Positions 8,272 through 16,620 of a DNA stretch of 39,336 nt are shown piece after piece. Both the position numbers and the translations under genes were made by a program. Source of the DNA: Burkholderiaceae bacterium 16. GTDB lineage: Bacteria; Pseudomonadota; Gammaproteobacteria; Burkholderiales; Burkholderiaceae. Each line of letters starts with the position of its first letter. Position 1 is the stretch's first letter. The DNA lies in assembly GCA_000955785.1 (NCBI GenBank), contig JYOD01000070.1, positions 1 to 39,336 on the forward strand, read 5' to 3'. The notes below the pieces were generated by a model. It was given only the letters and a program-made list of their open reading frames with translations, did no database searches and was not told where the DNA came from.

Positions 8272-9034
8272 GCCGCCGGCTGGCTGGCCCCTGGCGGCAA
8301 CTGCCGCCGTTGCCGGCGCCTTGCGCGGGCCCTGATGGCCGGTCCGGCTGGTCGATCAGATCGAGCCGGCAACCGCTCGCGTACACCGAGGACAGCCGCA
8401 CGCCGTTGCGCGGACCCAGCGCAAGCTTGGTGCGCACGCGCGAGAGATGGCTGTCCACCGTGCGCGATGCCGGCGGCACGTCGCGCTGCCAGATTTCTTC
8501 CTCGATGGTCTGGCGCAGCAGCAACTGGCCGGCATGGCGGAACAGCAACACGGCCAGTTCGTACTCCTTGGGCGCCAGCCTGACCGGGTGGTCGTTGACA
8601 TAGGCGCGCCGCTCGCCGAGGACAAAGCGGTAGGCCCCAAGCGTGAGTTCGCCGCAGGCCTGCGCCACCGGCGCCATGCGCCGCAGCAGCGCCTCCACCC
8701 GCGCAGCTAGTTCGGCGTGGCGGATCGGGGCAGCCAGGAAGGCATCCGCGCCATGCGCGAAGCAGTGGGCGATGTGGTCGTCGTCGCTGGTCTGGCTCAG
8801 CAGCATGACCGGCAGTTCGTCGTCGAGGGTGCGGCGTATCCACTGCAATATGTCCGGTGCCGGGATGCCGGGAATCTCCCAGGCCATCAGCAGCAGCTCG
8901 TAAGGCTCGTTGCGCAGGGCCTGCATCAGCGCGCCGCCTTCGCGAAAGCGCACCGAGTCGTGGCCGCTGAGGCTGAGTGCCTGCTCCAGCAGCATGGCAC
9001 GGGCCGGGTTGTCCTCCAGTACAGCGATTCGCAT
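8258..9034 (-). CDS. OmpR-type response regulator with degenerate receiver
   Basis: A 258-residue regulator: receiver domain (1-120) plus OmpR winged helix (about 130-225; LAPKEYELAVLLFRHAGQLL and TVDSHLSRVRTKL). Acidic residues E7/D8 remain, but the phosphoacceptor position is Ala51 (LLLMAWEIPG where the paralogue has LLLLDWQMPD) and the conserved Lys is Ala102 (LAAP for LKP). It therefore should not be controlled by classical phosphorylation. A Gly/Pro/Ser-rich tail of ~30 residues extends past the normal wing and overlaps the end of the Bug gene. ATG 9034 has an excellent AGGGGAG site. A paralogous regulator gene diverges from it 297 bp away. Confidence 0.87.
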   Translation of the reverse strand: MRIAVLEDNPARAMLLEQALSLSGHDSVRFREGGALMQALRNEPYELLLMAWEIPGIPAPDILQWIRRTLDDELPVMLLSQTSDDDHIAHCFAHGADAFLAAPIRHAELAARVEALLRRMAPVAQACGELTLGAYRFVLGERRAYVNDHPVRLAPKEYELAVLLFRHAGQLLLRQTIEEEIWQRDVPPASRTVDSHLSRVRTKLALGPRNGVRLSSVYASGCRLDLIDQPDRPSGPAQGAGNGGSCRQGPASRRLSPP

Positions 9035-9331
9035 GAAGTCTCCCCTCGCGCGCGGGATTCGGCGCGCCTGCCTCCCGGGTCTGGTCGCCGCGCTGCGCAT
9101 GGCGGCGCCGGGATGGCGCGGCACTGCCAGAGCATCTTAGCTTCGTGCCGTGCGCAGCGGAAAGCAAAAAGCCATCGCTGGCGAAATTTGAGAAAATTCC
9201 CATCCGAAAGCGTCTTCGCGCGGTTTTTAATAGCGGATAGCCCCGCAGCGTCGGGCCCCACTGGCGCCAGCGGCGCCAATCACAGCGAGACCGGCGGGCC
9301 ACCAAGCCGTACCGGCCAACCAAGCATGGGA
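9035..9331. other. Divergent intergenic region between the two response-regulator genes
   Basis: This 297-bp stretch separates the two divergent regulator genes and must hold their promoters. The central part (about 9165-9240) is more AT-rich than its surroundings. I found no confident -35/-10 pair, no clear repeat and no small gene. Confidence 0.3.
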
Positions 9332-10030
9332 ATGAAGATCGCTTCTCTCGAAGACGAACCGGCCGAGGCGGCCCTGATCCGGCAGATACTCGGCGAGGCC
9401 GGGCATGTCTGCATGACCTTCAGGCGCGGCCGCGAACTGCTGCTGCACCTGCGCGAAGAAAACTTCGACCTGCTGCTGCTTGACTGGCAGATGCCGGATC
9501 TTTCCGGCAAGGAGGTGCTGATGTGGGTGCGCGCCAACCTGGACCGGCGCGTGCCCGTGATGTTCCTGACCTGCCGCAATGCCGAGGAAGACGTCATCGA
9601 AGGCCTCGTCGCGGGCGCCGACGACTACATGCTCAAGCCGGTGCGGCGCGGCGAGCTGCTGGCGCGTACGCAGTCCCTGCTGCGGCGCGCCTACCCAGAC
9701 CCTGCCGCAGGCGGCGAGCACGTCAAGCTGGCCGACTATGTCATCGACTGATCCGCGCGCACGCTGGCCCACCGGGCCCGGCCGCTCAGGCTGCCCCCCA
9801 AGGAATTCGACCTCGCAGTGCTGCTGTTCCGCAACGAAGGACGCATCGTGTCGCGGGACCATATCGTGGCGGCCGTGTGGGGGCGCGAGCTTTCGCAGCT
9901 GTCGCGCACCATCGATACGCATATATCGCGGGTGCGCAGCAAGCTGGCCCTGCATCCCGAGCATGGGCTGCGGCTGCAGCCCGTCTACACGCTCGGCTAC
10001 CGGCTCGAACTGACCGGAGGCGAGCGATGA
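9332..10030 (+). pseudogene. OmpR-type response regulator interrupted by an in-frame TGA
   Basis: The receiver half is intact: E7, D8, phosphoacceptor Asp51 (LLLLDWQMPD), Thr80 and Lys102 (LKPVRR). The frame then meets TGA at 9749-9751 (codon 140), just at the receiver/DNA-binding linker. Beyond it the same frame continues without a gap into a complete winged helix (LPPKEFDLAVLLFRNEGR, then TIDTHISRVRSKL) to a natural stop at 10028-10030. So one nonsense codon splits an otherwise perfect 232-codon gene. The product would be a lone receiver of 139 residues unless the stop is read through or is a sequencing error. ATG 9326 is an alternative start. The 3' end overlaps the kinase start as ATGA, implying translational coupling. 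Confidence 0.85.
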
Positions 10031-10831
10031 GGGCATGGCTTGGTCACGGGCTTGCGCGGCTGGAGGCGTGCCTGCGCGCGGCGGAGCAATGTATCGGGCG
10101 TCTCGCTGTCGACATGGGGGCGGGGCAGGAGGAGCGGGAGGCCGACGCAGGCGCCGCCGTCATGCGCCTCCTGCCGGCCAGCGCCGGCGCCATCGATGTG
10201 GCGGCGTATGACAGCGAGGCGCTGGCGTCCTGGCAAACCGGCCTGCGCGCCCTGTCGCACGATTTGCGCGCGCCGCAGAGTGCCATCCTGGCACTGGCCG
10301 AGCTGCAACTGGTCGCACCCGAGGCGCTTGCGCACGATGCGTTCGCGGCGCAGGCGGCAGGCCATGCGCAGGCTTCGCTGCATCTCACCGACGGCATTGC
10401 GCGGCTGTTGCGCGAGCTGGTCCACGGTTATCGCATGGAGGTGGTGGACCTGACCGCGCTGCTGCGCGAGGCCGCCGACGCGTTGTGGCAGGCGGCCGGG
10501 CCCGGAACCGAACTCCATCTGGCGGGGGCCAGGGTCTGGATACGGGGTGATACGGCGATGCTGTCGCGTGCTGCTGGCCCTGGCACTGGACGCCGCCGGG
10601 GACACGCGGCCGCTGGTGCGCCAGCAAGTCGACGGACGCATCTGCCGCTTGTCCGTCGCCTTCGTGCCCGGAGCCGAGTCCGCGCAGGCGGCGGAGCCGG
10701 TTGCGATGCAGTTCTGCCGCCGCGTGCTGTTGTGCCATGGCGGCACACTCGACATCGGCGGCAGCGCGGATGCGGACGACCATGCCGGCCGGCCCGTCAC
10801 CTGGCAACTGCGCCTGCCCGTGCTGTCATGA
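10027..10831 (+). pseudogene. Soluble histidine-kinase-like gene, frameshifted
   Basis: Starts with ATG overlapping the stop of the preceding regulator gene. The first frame gives a cytoplasmic HisKA-like segment with the H box RALSHDLRAPQS (His78) and no membrane helix or sensor domain before it. Around 10555-10575, after GDTAMLSR, the reading continues one frame over (VLLALALDAAGD ... RRVLLCHGGTLDIGG) to a stop at 10829-10831, so a one- or two-base indel is inferred there. Even after repair the ATPase part lacks clear D-box (DxGxG) and second G-box motifs, so catalysis is doubtful. It is probably the former partner of the regulator upstream. Confidence 0.75.
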
Positions 10832-10860
10832 AAAACAAAAAAGCACCCGAAGGTGCTTTC
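10831..10860. terminator. Bidirectional rho-independent terminator between kinase pseudogene and porin
   Basis: Stem AAAGCACC (10840-10847), loop CGAA, stem GGTGCTTT (10852-10859). Read on the minus strand it is followed by a long T-rich run (complement of 10831-10842), a strong terminator for the porin. On the plus strand it also ends in TTTC. Confidence 0.88.
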
Positions 10861-10875
10861 TTGTCGTTTGACGTC

Positions 10876-10895
10876 ACCCCCGCGCGAGCGGGGGT
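10876..10895. terminator. GC-rich stem-loop downstream of porin
   Basis: ACCCCCGC (10876-10883) pairs with GCGGGGGT (10888-10895) around GCGA. It sits between the porin stop and the main terminator and probably protects or reinforces the porin mRNA 3' end. Confidence 0.5.
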
Positions 10896-10912
10896 CAGGC
10901 CTGAAAGGACAA

Positions 10913-11995
10913 TCAGAAAATGTGGCGGATACCTGCGGCCACACCGGTCTGGTTGTTCTTGCCCGGCAGTTCGGTACGCGTACCGCCAGTCAGCTTGTTG
11001 TAGTCCACGGTGCCGTAGACCTGGGTGCGTTTGGACAGCGAGTACTCGGCCAGCAGCACGCCGGTGTAGCGGTTGCCCTGGTTGTTGGACACGCCGTTCG
11101 TGTTCTGGACGTGGTCGCCGTAGAACACGCCGGTCATGGCCAGCGCCGGGGTGACCTGGTAGGTCAGGCCCAGGTAGCCGGTGATGTCCTTGCGCGGGTT
11201 TGCCGCGAAGTTGCCGGTCGGGACCGGATTGGCGGTACCGGCTGCCAGTGCATCGCCGTTCAGGCTGGCGTCGACGCTGCCGGTGCGGTCCAGGCCACCG
11301 ATGTAGCCCAGGAAGATCTTTGCCGGGCCGATGCTGTACTTACCTGCCGCGCCCCACATTTGCTGCTTGTTGCCAGCGGTGTCGCGGGTGAGCTGGTATA
11401 CGCCACCGAAGCCGAACGGGCCAACGGTGTATGCAGCGCGGAAGCCATAGTATTGCGACGAGGTGAAGGAGCCGGCCTTTTCGCCGAAGCCATAGCTGCC
11501 GCCCACGTTCAGGCCGCCGAACTTGCCGTCGTAGCTGACTACGTTGTCATTGCGGAAGTTCGTCAGGAAGAACGGCCAGGCGTTGGCGGTGTAGTTACCG
11601 ATGGTCAGCGGATCGAAGTCGCCGAAGAAAGTAAAGCCCTCGGTGTACTGGCGGCCCAGCTTCACGGTACCGAAGTCGCCGGACAGACCCACATATGCCT
11701 GACGGCCGAACAGACGGCCACCCTGGTTTGCCCTGCCGGTATCCGGATCGAAGCCGTTTTCCAACTGGAAGATTGCCTTCAGGTTGTTGCCCAGGGCTTC
11801 GCTGCCCTTGATGCCCCAGCGGCTGTTGGTGATCGCGCCGTTGGTCAACTGGTACAGGCTGTCGTTGTTGGCGTTCGAGTTGTTGGTGTAGCGCAGGCTC
11901 TGGTCGACGATGCCGTACAGGGTCACCGACGATTGAGCGTAGGCGCTGCCGGCCAGCAGCGTACCAATGGCAAGGGTGAGGGCTGATCTCTTCAT
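10913..11995 (-). CDS. General diffusion porin (beta-proteobacterial OmpC-like)
   Basis: A 360-residue outer-membrane trimeric porin. It starts with a clear signal peptide (MKRSALTLAIGTLLAGSAYA) and the family opening QSSVTLYGIVDQSLRYTNN. Further hallmarks are RWGIKGSEALGNNLKAIFQL, the loop-3 region beginning GRQAYVGLSGDFGTVKLGRQ, and the terminal VAAGIRHIF ending in Phe as outer-membrane barrels require. The ATG at 11995 is preceded by AAGGAGCCAC, an excellent ribosome binding site, consistent with high expression. It is transcribed alone and ends at the strong terminator described above. Codon use is more uniform than in neighbouring genes, as expected for an abundant protein. Confidence 0.93.
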   Translation of the reverse strand: MKRSALTLAIGTLLAGSAYAQSSVTLYGIVDQSLRYTNNSNANNDSLYQLTNGAITNSRWGIKGSEALGNNLKAIFQLENGFDPDTGRANQGGRLFGRQAYVGLSGDFGTVKLGRQYTEGFTFFGDFDPLTIGNYTANAWPFFLTNFRNDNVVSYDGKFGGLNVGGSYGFGEKAGSFTSSQYYGFRAAYTVGPFGFGGVYQLTRDTAGNKQQMWGAAGKYSIGPAKIFLGYIGGLDRTGSVDASLNGDALAAGTANPVPTGNFAANPRKDITGYLGLTYQVTPALAMTGVFYGDHVQNTNGVSNNQGNRYTGVLLAEYSLSKRTQVYGTVDYNKLTGGTRTELPGKNNQTGVAAGIRHIF

Positions 11996-12336
11996 GTGGC
12001 TCCTTTTCTGTTCTGTATTTGTCCGCGGCCGGATCACGGCGGCGAACGAGTTTACGTTCCGTGTAAACGCTCGCGGAAATTTAACAAAACAGAAAAGATT
12101 TAGACACTAATGCACACCGTTGACGGGCCCTTTGCCGGCAATTGGTGCAAAAGCGTTGCGACGCCGCGACAGAACTGTTAAATGGTGCATAGCGAGATGG
12201 CGTCGGCGTCATCTCGTTTTCCCCACGGTCGTGGGGCACACCGGCGGCGCGCAGGCGTGTGGCTGGCCACGGTATGGCCAGGTAGCTACGGCATGACGGC
12301 CCGCCACCGCCCGGACTTTGGGCGAGGGGGCGCGGA
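11996..12336. other. 341-bp intergenic region between minE and porin
   Basis: No gene is seen. The porin-proximal half is AT-rich (12060-12115) and should hold the porin promoter on the minus strand. It includes an inverted repeat GTTTAC (12050-12055) / GTAAAC (12063-12068). Further on are a 10-bp stem-loop with one mismatch (12193-12202 with 12207-12216, followed by TTTT), CCCCAC/GTGGGG at 12221-12236, and CTGGCC/GGCCAG at 12263-12281. One or more of these may end the min transcript. Confidence 0.5.
12050..12068. promoter_or_regulatory. Inverted repeat upstream of the porin gene
   Basis: GTTTAC, 7-bp spacer, GTAAAC, lying 55-73 bp upstream of the porin start codon. It could be a regulator site or a 5' UTR hairpin. 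The binding protein is unknown. Confidence 0.35.
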
Positions 12337-12591
12337 TTAACCCTGCGGGATCTCGATCTTGACCTCGAGCACCTCGAGGTTGTCCTGGCGCTCCAGGCTC
12401 ACGCGCAGATCCTGGTCGCTGATCTTCACGTACTTGGAAATTACCGCGACCAGTTCACGCTGCAGGGCGGGGAGATAGTCGGCCGGCGCGGAGTGGCCGG
12501 TGCGTTCATGGGCGAGGATGATCTGCAGCCGCTCCTTGGCAACCGAGGCGGACTTTTTCTTCTCGCCGAGCAGGAAGGACAGAATCGACAT
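12337..12591 (-). CDS. minE: Cell-division topological specificity factor MinE
   Basis: An 84-residue protein with the family N terminus MSILSFLLGEKKKSASVAKER, which serves as membrane-targeting and MinD-binding region (LQIILAHER), followed by the C-terminal dimerisation domain with ISDQDLRVSLERQDNLEVLEVKIEIP. MinE displaces MinC and stimulates MinD ATPase, driving pole-to-pole oscillation that keeps the division site at midcell. It is the last gene of minC-minD-minE, 15 bp after minD, with a GGAGG site just upstream. Length and order are as in other beta-proteobacteria. Confidence 0.97.
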   Translation of the reverse strand: MSILSFLLGEKKKSASVAKERLQIILAHERTGHSAPADYLPALQRELVAVISKYVKISDQDLRVSLERQDNLEVLEVKIEIPQG

Positions 12592-12606
12592 GATGGTGGA
12601 CCCTCC

Positions 12607-13422
12607 TTACTTGTTGCCGAAGATGCGCGAAAGCAGCCCCGGCTTCTGGTAGTCGGTGAAGCGCATCGGCTTGTCCTTGCCCAGGAAGCGGTCCACCACG
12701 TCGCCATAGGCATCGGCTACGTCGGAGCCTTCCAGGTGGATGGCGGGCGTGCCCTGGTTGGATGCGTGCAGCACCGCCTCGGATTCCGGCACCACGCCGA
12801 TCAGCTTGATACGCAGGATTTCCTGGATGTCGGTCAGCGACAGCATTTCGCCGCCATGCACGCGCTTGGGGTTGTAGCGGGTGATCAGCAAGTGTTCCTT
12901 GACCGGATCGCCACCGTCCACGGCCCGCTTGGTCTTGGACGAGAGGATGCCGAGGATGCGGTCCGAGTCGCGCACCGAGGACACCTCGGGGTTGGTCACG
13001 ACCAGTGCCTCGTCGGCGAAATACATCGCCAGCAAGGCGCCGGATTCAATGCCTGCCGGCGAATCGCAGACGATGAACTCGAAGCCCATCTCGACCAGGC
13101 CGTTGATGACCTTCTCCACGCCCTCCTTGGTCAGCGCGTCCTTGTCGCGGGTCTGCGAGGCCGGCAGGATGAACAGGTTCTCGCACTTCTTGTCCTTGAT
13201 CAGGGCCTGGTTCAGGTTGGCCTCGCCTTGCACCACGTTGACCAGGTCATACACGACGCGGCGCTCGCAACCCATGATCAGGTCGAGGTTGCGCAGGCCG
13301 ACGTCGAAGTCGATCACGGCAGTCTTGTGGCCACGCAAGGCCAGGCCGGCGGAAAAGCTGGCGCTGGTGGTGGTCTTGCCTACGCCTCCCTTGCCGGAGG
13401 TCACAACGATGATTTTTGCCAT
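12607..13422 (-). CDS. minD: Septum site-determining ATPase MinD
   Basis: A 271-residue ParA/MinD-type ATPase. The deviant Walker A GKGGVGKTT lies at residues 10-18, with IDFDVGLRNLDLIMGCERR (Walker A' region) and FIVCDSPAGIESGA (Walker B). The C-terminal KPGLLSRIFGNK is the amphipathic helix that anchors ATP-bound MinD to the inner membrane, where it recruits MinC and is released by MinE. It lies 62 bp after minC and 15 bp before minE. Nothing about the sequence is unusual. Confidence 0.98.
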   Translation of the reverse strand: MAKIIVVTSGKGGVGKTTTSASFSAGLALRGHKTAVIDFDVGLRNLDLIMGCERRVVYDLVNVVQGEANLNQALIKDKKCENLFILPASQTRDKDALTKEGVEKVINGLVEMGFEFIVCDSPAGIESGALLAMYFADEALVVTNPEVSSVRDSDRILGILSSKTKRAVDGGDPVKEHLLITRYNPKRVHGGEMLSLTDIQEILRIKLIGVVPESEAVLHASNQGTPAIHLEGSDVADAYGDVVDRFLGKDKPMRFTDYQKPGLLSRIFGNK

Positions 13423-13484
13423 GGCTCTTGGATCCAGTAATGGTTGAAGCTTGCGCTGCTGTGGTTTGGGCTCTGCGGCGGGTG

Positions 13485-14327
13485 TTACTTCATCCGGAGC
13501 GGTTCTAGTATCAGTTTCTCGCCAGCCAGCCGCACCTGGGCCGATTTGCCCAGTACATCGGCGGGCAACGGCAGTTCGGCGGTACGGTAGATGCCGGCGA
13601 TCGACAGCAGTTCGGGCTCCAGGCAGGTGCAGAAGATGCGCGCCTGCGCGTTGCCCTTGACGCCCGCCAGCGCGCGGCCGCGCAGCGGGGCATAAATATG
13701 GATATTGCCTTCGGCGATCACCTCGGCGCCGTAGCTGACCAGGTCGAGTATCACGACGTCGCCGGCGGCGTAGATCTGCTGGCCGGAGCGCAGTGGCTTG
13801 TCGATCAGCATGGTGGGTACGCCGCGCGAAGCGGCTTCGGCCAGCGCGGCGGCGGCCACGGCCGCGGCTTCCACCTCGGCTGCCGCGGCTTTGGCTTCGG
13901 CATGCGCCTTCGCTTCGGCCTCTGCCTCAGCCTGTGTCTCGGCCTGGGCTTCGGCTTCGATCCTGGCCGGTGCCGCTCCGGCCTGCGGCGCTTCGTCGCG
14001 TCCGCCGCGCCGGCTCTGGCTGTCCAGCAGGGGTAGGCCGAACGACTCGGCCCAGCCGCGCTGCGCCTCGCGCGCAACCACGCCGATGGCGCGGGCCTTG
14101 AGCAGGGCCAGGGTTTCGATCACGGTGTCCAGTGCGACCCTGTCGTCGCCTTCCAGGCGGCGCAGGTCCAGGGCGACCACATCATTGGAGAAGAAATCGG
14201 GGGTCGATTCGAAGCGGGACAGAAGATCGTCCCGCAGCGCTGCGATGTCAGCGGTCTTGAGAGCGAGTAGGAGGGCGTCGACATTGCCACTGCGCAGCTC
14301 GAAGCGTGGCGATTTCTTCTGGGACAT
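13485..14327 (-). CDS. minC: Septum site-determining protein MinC with long Ala/Glu linker
   Basis: A 280-residue inhibitor of FtsZ assembly. The N-terminal domain (1-100) starts FELRSGNVDALLLALKT and should act on FtsZ. The C-terminal beta-helix domain (171-280; GQQIYAAGDVVILDLVSYGAEV, then GNIHIYAPLRGRALAG) dimerises and binds MinD. Between them, residues about 103-168 form a low-complexity Ala/Glu/Lys stretch, which makes the protein about 50 residues longer than the E. coli one (231 aa). It is first in the min operon. The gap to divergent corA is 219 bp, which should hold both promoters. Confidence 0.95.
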   Translation of the reverse strand: MSQKKSPRFELRSGNVDALLLALKTADIAALRDDLLSRFESTPDFFSNDVVALDLRRLEGDDRVALDTVIETLALLKARAIGVVAREAQRGWAESFGLPLLDSQSRRGGRDEAPQAGAAPARIEAEAQAETQAEAEAEAKAHAEAKAAAAEVEAAAVAAAALAEAASRGVPTMLIDKPLRSGQQIYAAGDVVILDLVSYGAEVIAEGNIHIYAPLRGRALAGVKGNAQARIFCTCLEPELLSIAGIYRTAELPLPADVLGKSAQVRLAGEKLILEPLRMK

Positions 14328-14546
14328 AGTCGGTGACCGTGGAAATGGGACATTCTAACTTCGTCTGGGTGCAGAACTGTAACAAATGACTGATGCAGGC
14401 AGGCCAGTGCCGGATGCGGCGCGTTGATGGCCCGTTTTCCCGGGCGGATGCATTGTCTCCGGCGCCGCGCGCAGGCAACGGCACACCGGCGCGCCATGGT
14501 GCCGCCGCTCTTGTTACGATTGCGCCATCTGAACAACGGAGTGCTC

Positions 14547-15518
14547 ATGGGCGCGATCGTCAATAGTGTGGCCTACCGGGGCGGCAAGCGGCTGTGCGAC
14601 GTGGCCGTGGACGAAATCAGCGAAGCGATCACCGTGCCCGGCACCTTTGTGTGGCTGGGACTGCACGAACCGGACCTGCCGCTGCTGCGCAAGGTGCAGC
14701 AGGAGTTCGGCCTGCACGACCTGGCGGTCGAGGATGCCCTGGACGCGCACCAGCGGCCCAAGCTGGAAACCTACGGCGACTCGATCTTCATCGTGCTCAA
14801 CACCGCCCAGTTGGTGGACGAGGAAGTAGTGGTGGGCGAGACCCACCTCTTCGTCGGCCCCAACTATGTGGTATCGGTCCGCCACGGCGTGAGCAGCAGC
14901 TACGCGCCGGTGCGCGAGCGCTGCGAGAGCGATCCGCGCGCGCTGGCCAACGGCCCGGGCTATGTGCTCTACGCACTGATGGATTTCGTGGTGGATCACT
15001 ACATGCCCATCGTCACCCGGCTCGAGGACGCCTTCGAGCGGCTTGAGGAAGGCATTTTCCGCGACGAGTTCGACCGCGCCGCGATCGAGCACCTGTACCA
15101 CATCAAGCGCCAGGTGCTGCGCCTGCGCAATGCGGTCTACCCGATCGAGGAGATCTGCGGGCAACTGATCCGCTTGCACGAGGAACTGGTGCCCAAGGAG
15201 CTGCGCGCGTACTTCCGCGATATCGAGGACCATGCCAGCCGCCTGGTGCGCACCCTCGACGTGGTGCGCGAGATGCTGACCACCGCGGTGCAGGTGAATC
15301 TGGCGCTGGTCACCGTGGGCCAGAACGAGGTGGTCAAGCGCCTTGCCGGCTGGGGCGCCATCCTGGCCATTCCCACAGTGGTGTTCAGCCTGTACGGCAT
15401 GAACTTCAGCTTCATGCCTGAGCTGCAGTTCCACTATGCGTATCCGGTGGTGATCGGTGTGACGGTGCTGGCCTGCGGCGGGCTCTGGCGCAAGCTGCAC
15501 AAGTCGGGCTGGATCTGA
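14547..15518 (+). CDS. corA: CorA-family magnesium/cobalt transporter
   Basis: A 323-residue divalent-cation channel. A large soluble N-terminal domain (1-255) is followed by two C-terminal membrane helices. The signature YGMNFSFMPELQFHYAYPV (about residue 284) ends helix 1 and forms the pore mouth; the protein ends with the basic KLHKSGWI tail. CorA pentamers in the inner membrane let Mg2+ into the cell. ATG 14547 has CGGAG 6-7 bp upstream; longer in-frame starts run through an Arg-rich stretch and are rejected. It is divergent from minC and appears monocistronic. Confidence 0.93.
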   Translation: MGAIVNSVAYRGGKRLCDVAVDEISEAITVPGTFVWLGLHEPDLPLLRKVQQEFGLHDLAVEDALDAHQRPKLETYGDSIFIVLNTAQLVDEEVVVGETHLFVGPNYVVSVRHGVSSSYAPVRERCESDPRALANGPGYVLYALMDFVVDHYMPIVTRLEDAFERLEEGIFRDEFDRAAIEHLYHIKRQVLRLRNAVYPIEEICGQLIRLHEELVPKELRAYFRDIEDHASRLVRTLDVVREMLTTAVQVNLALVTVGQNEVVKRLAGWGAILAIPTVVFSLYGMNFSFMPELQFHYAYPVVIGVTVLACGGLWRKLHKSGWI

Positions 15519-15819
15519 GGCGCGTGGCGCGGCCGCCCGGCCGCCGGCACCACGCCGGCCGGCAGCCCACGGGGGCCGCCGCGACTCCGGTCACACCGCC
15601 TTCCTCCTTTCCCCCTCCCGCTTCCCGATGCTTTGGCGGCACGCCATGCCATGTTTATGGGATTCCCTCCTTCCGGCGCGCTGGATAGTCTGGCCCCCGG
15701 TCCGCGCCCGTGCGTGGACCGGGTTGGCGTGGGTCGCGCCACCGGACGCGCCATGGCGCGGCAAACAAGGTCACAAGAACACAAGAAGTGCAGCATCCAT
15801 TCTCAGGGGGAGAAATCCA
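15519..15819. other. 301-bp intergenic region after corA with GC-rich hairpins
   Basis: No gene is recognised. Just after corA there is GCCGGC/GCCGGC (15543-15548 and 15554-15559), and further on a perfect 8-bp stem, CCCGGTCC (15696-15703) with GGACCGGG (15716-15723). Neither has a T-run, so termination here would be weak. The last 30 bp form the leader of the lipoprotein pseudogene. Confidence 0.4.
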
Positions 15820-16010
15820 ATGAAGCTTCAATTTCAGACTTTCGGGGTCGCGCTGAGCGGCGCGGCGCTGCTGGCGCTGGCCGCCTGCGGCGGCGGGGGG
15901 CAGCGATAGCACCAGCAGCGGTTCCACCGGCGCCAAGCCGGTCGTGGCCGCGGCCGCGTCCGCGGTGACTGGCACGGCCGCTACCGGCGCCGCCGTCGCC
16001 AACGCCAATG

Positions 16011-16038
16011 TGGCCATTACCGACTGGCCATTACCGAC
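16011..16038 (+). repeat. 14-bp perfect tandem duplication
   Basis: TGGCCATTACCGAC occurs twice in direct succession (16011-16024, 16025-16038). Removing one copy gives a smooth reading frame across the junction, so it looks like a recent slippage or duplication event. Confidence 0.9.
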
Positions 16039-16581
16039 AGCGCGGGCGCCTCGCCCTGCCAGGAAGCCGCAGTCACCACCAGCGCGCTGGGCACCTACAC
16101 CTACACCTGCACCCTGAAGACGGGCGAGGTGGCGCCGTTCTTCGTGGTCGTCACGGACCCCACCGGCAACACCGCCCCGCTGGTCAGCGTGAGCACCGTC
16201 ACGCCCGCCGCCGGCGCCAAGCTGACCCTCAACGCCACGCCGTTGACCACGGCCATCGTGGTGCAACTCGCCGCCGACGGCAATCCGCTGACTTTCGTCA
16301 GTGGCAAGACGGTGGACGCCGCCGCCTTGCAAAAGGTCACCGCCAATGTGGTCGCGCAGCTCGCCAGCGTGCTCGCCGCCATCGGCGCGCCCGCCAGCTA
16401 CGATCCGTTCTCGACCGCCATTACCGCTGCCACGGCCACCGGCGTGGGCAATACCGCCGACCAGGTGCTCGATATCGTCAAGGTGGTCACGGACCCGGCC
16501 ACCGGCAAGCTGGCGCTGACCACCGTCGACAACCCGACGCCCATAGCCATTGCTACCGCCACCAGCACCGGCGGCACGCTC

Positions 16582-16620
16582 GCCGCCCGCCGCCCGCCGC
16601 CCGCCGCCGCCGCCGCCGCC
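16582..16620 (+). repeat. Microsatellite: three 7-mers then six GCC triplets
   Basis: GCCGCCC is repeated three times (16582-16602) and is followed by (GCC)6 (16603-16620). It codes for an Arg/Pro/Ala run inside the broken lipoprotein gene. Because 7 is not a multiple of 3, changes in copy number would shift the frame. Confidence 0.85.

Noticed and set aside
8717..9331. Upstream in-frame extension of the second response regulator to 8717
   Set aside because: It runs antisense through the first regulator gene and has no ribosome site; the receiver fold begins at 9332.
9749..9751. TGA as a selenocysteine codon
   Set aside because: The position is a domain linker, no selenocysteine insertion hairpin is evident after it, and response regulators are not known selenoproteins.
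16582..16620. GCC-rich repeat as a CRISPR-like or other array
   Set aside because: The units are 3 and 7 bp with no spacers; it is a simple microsatellite.
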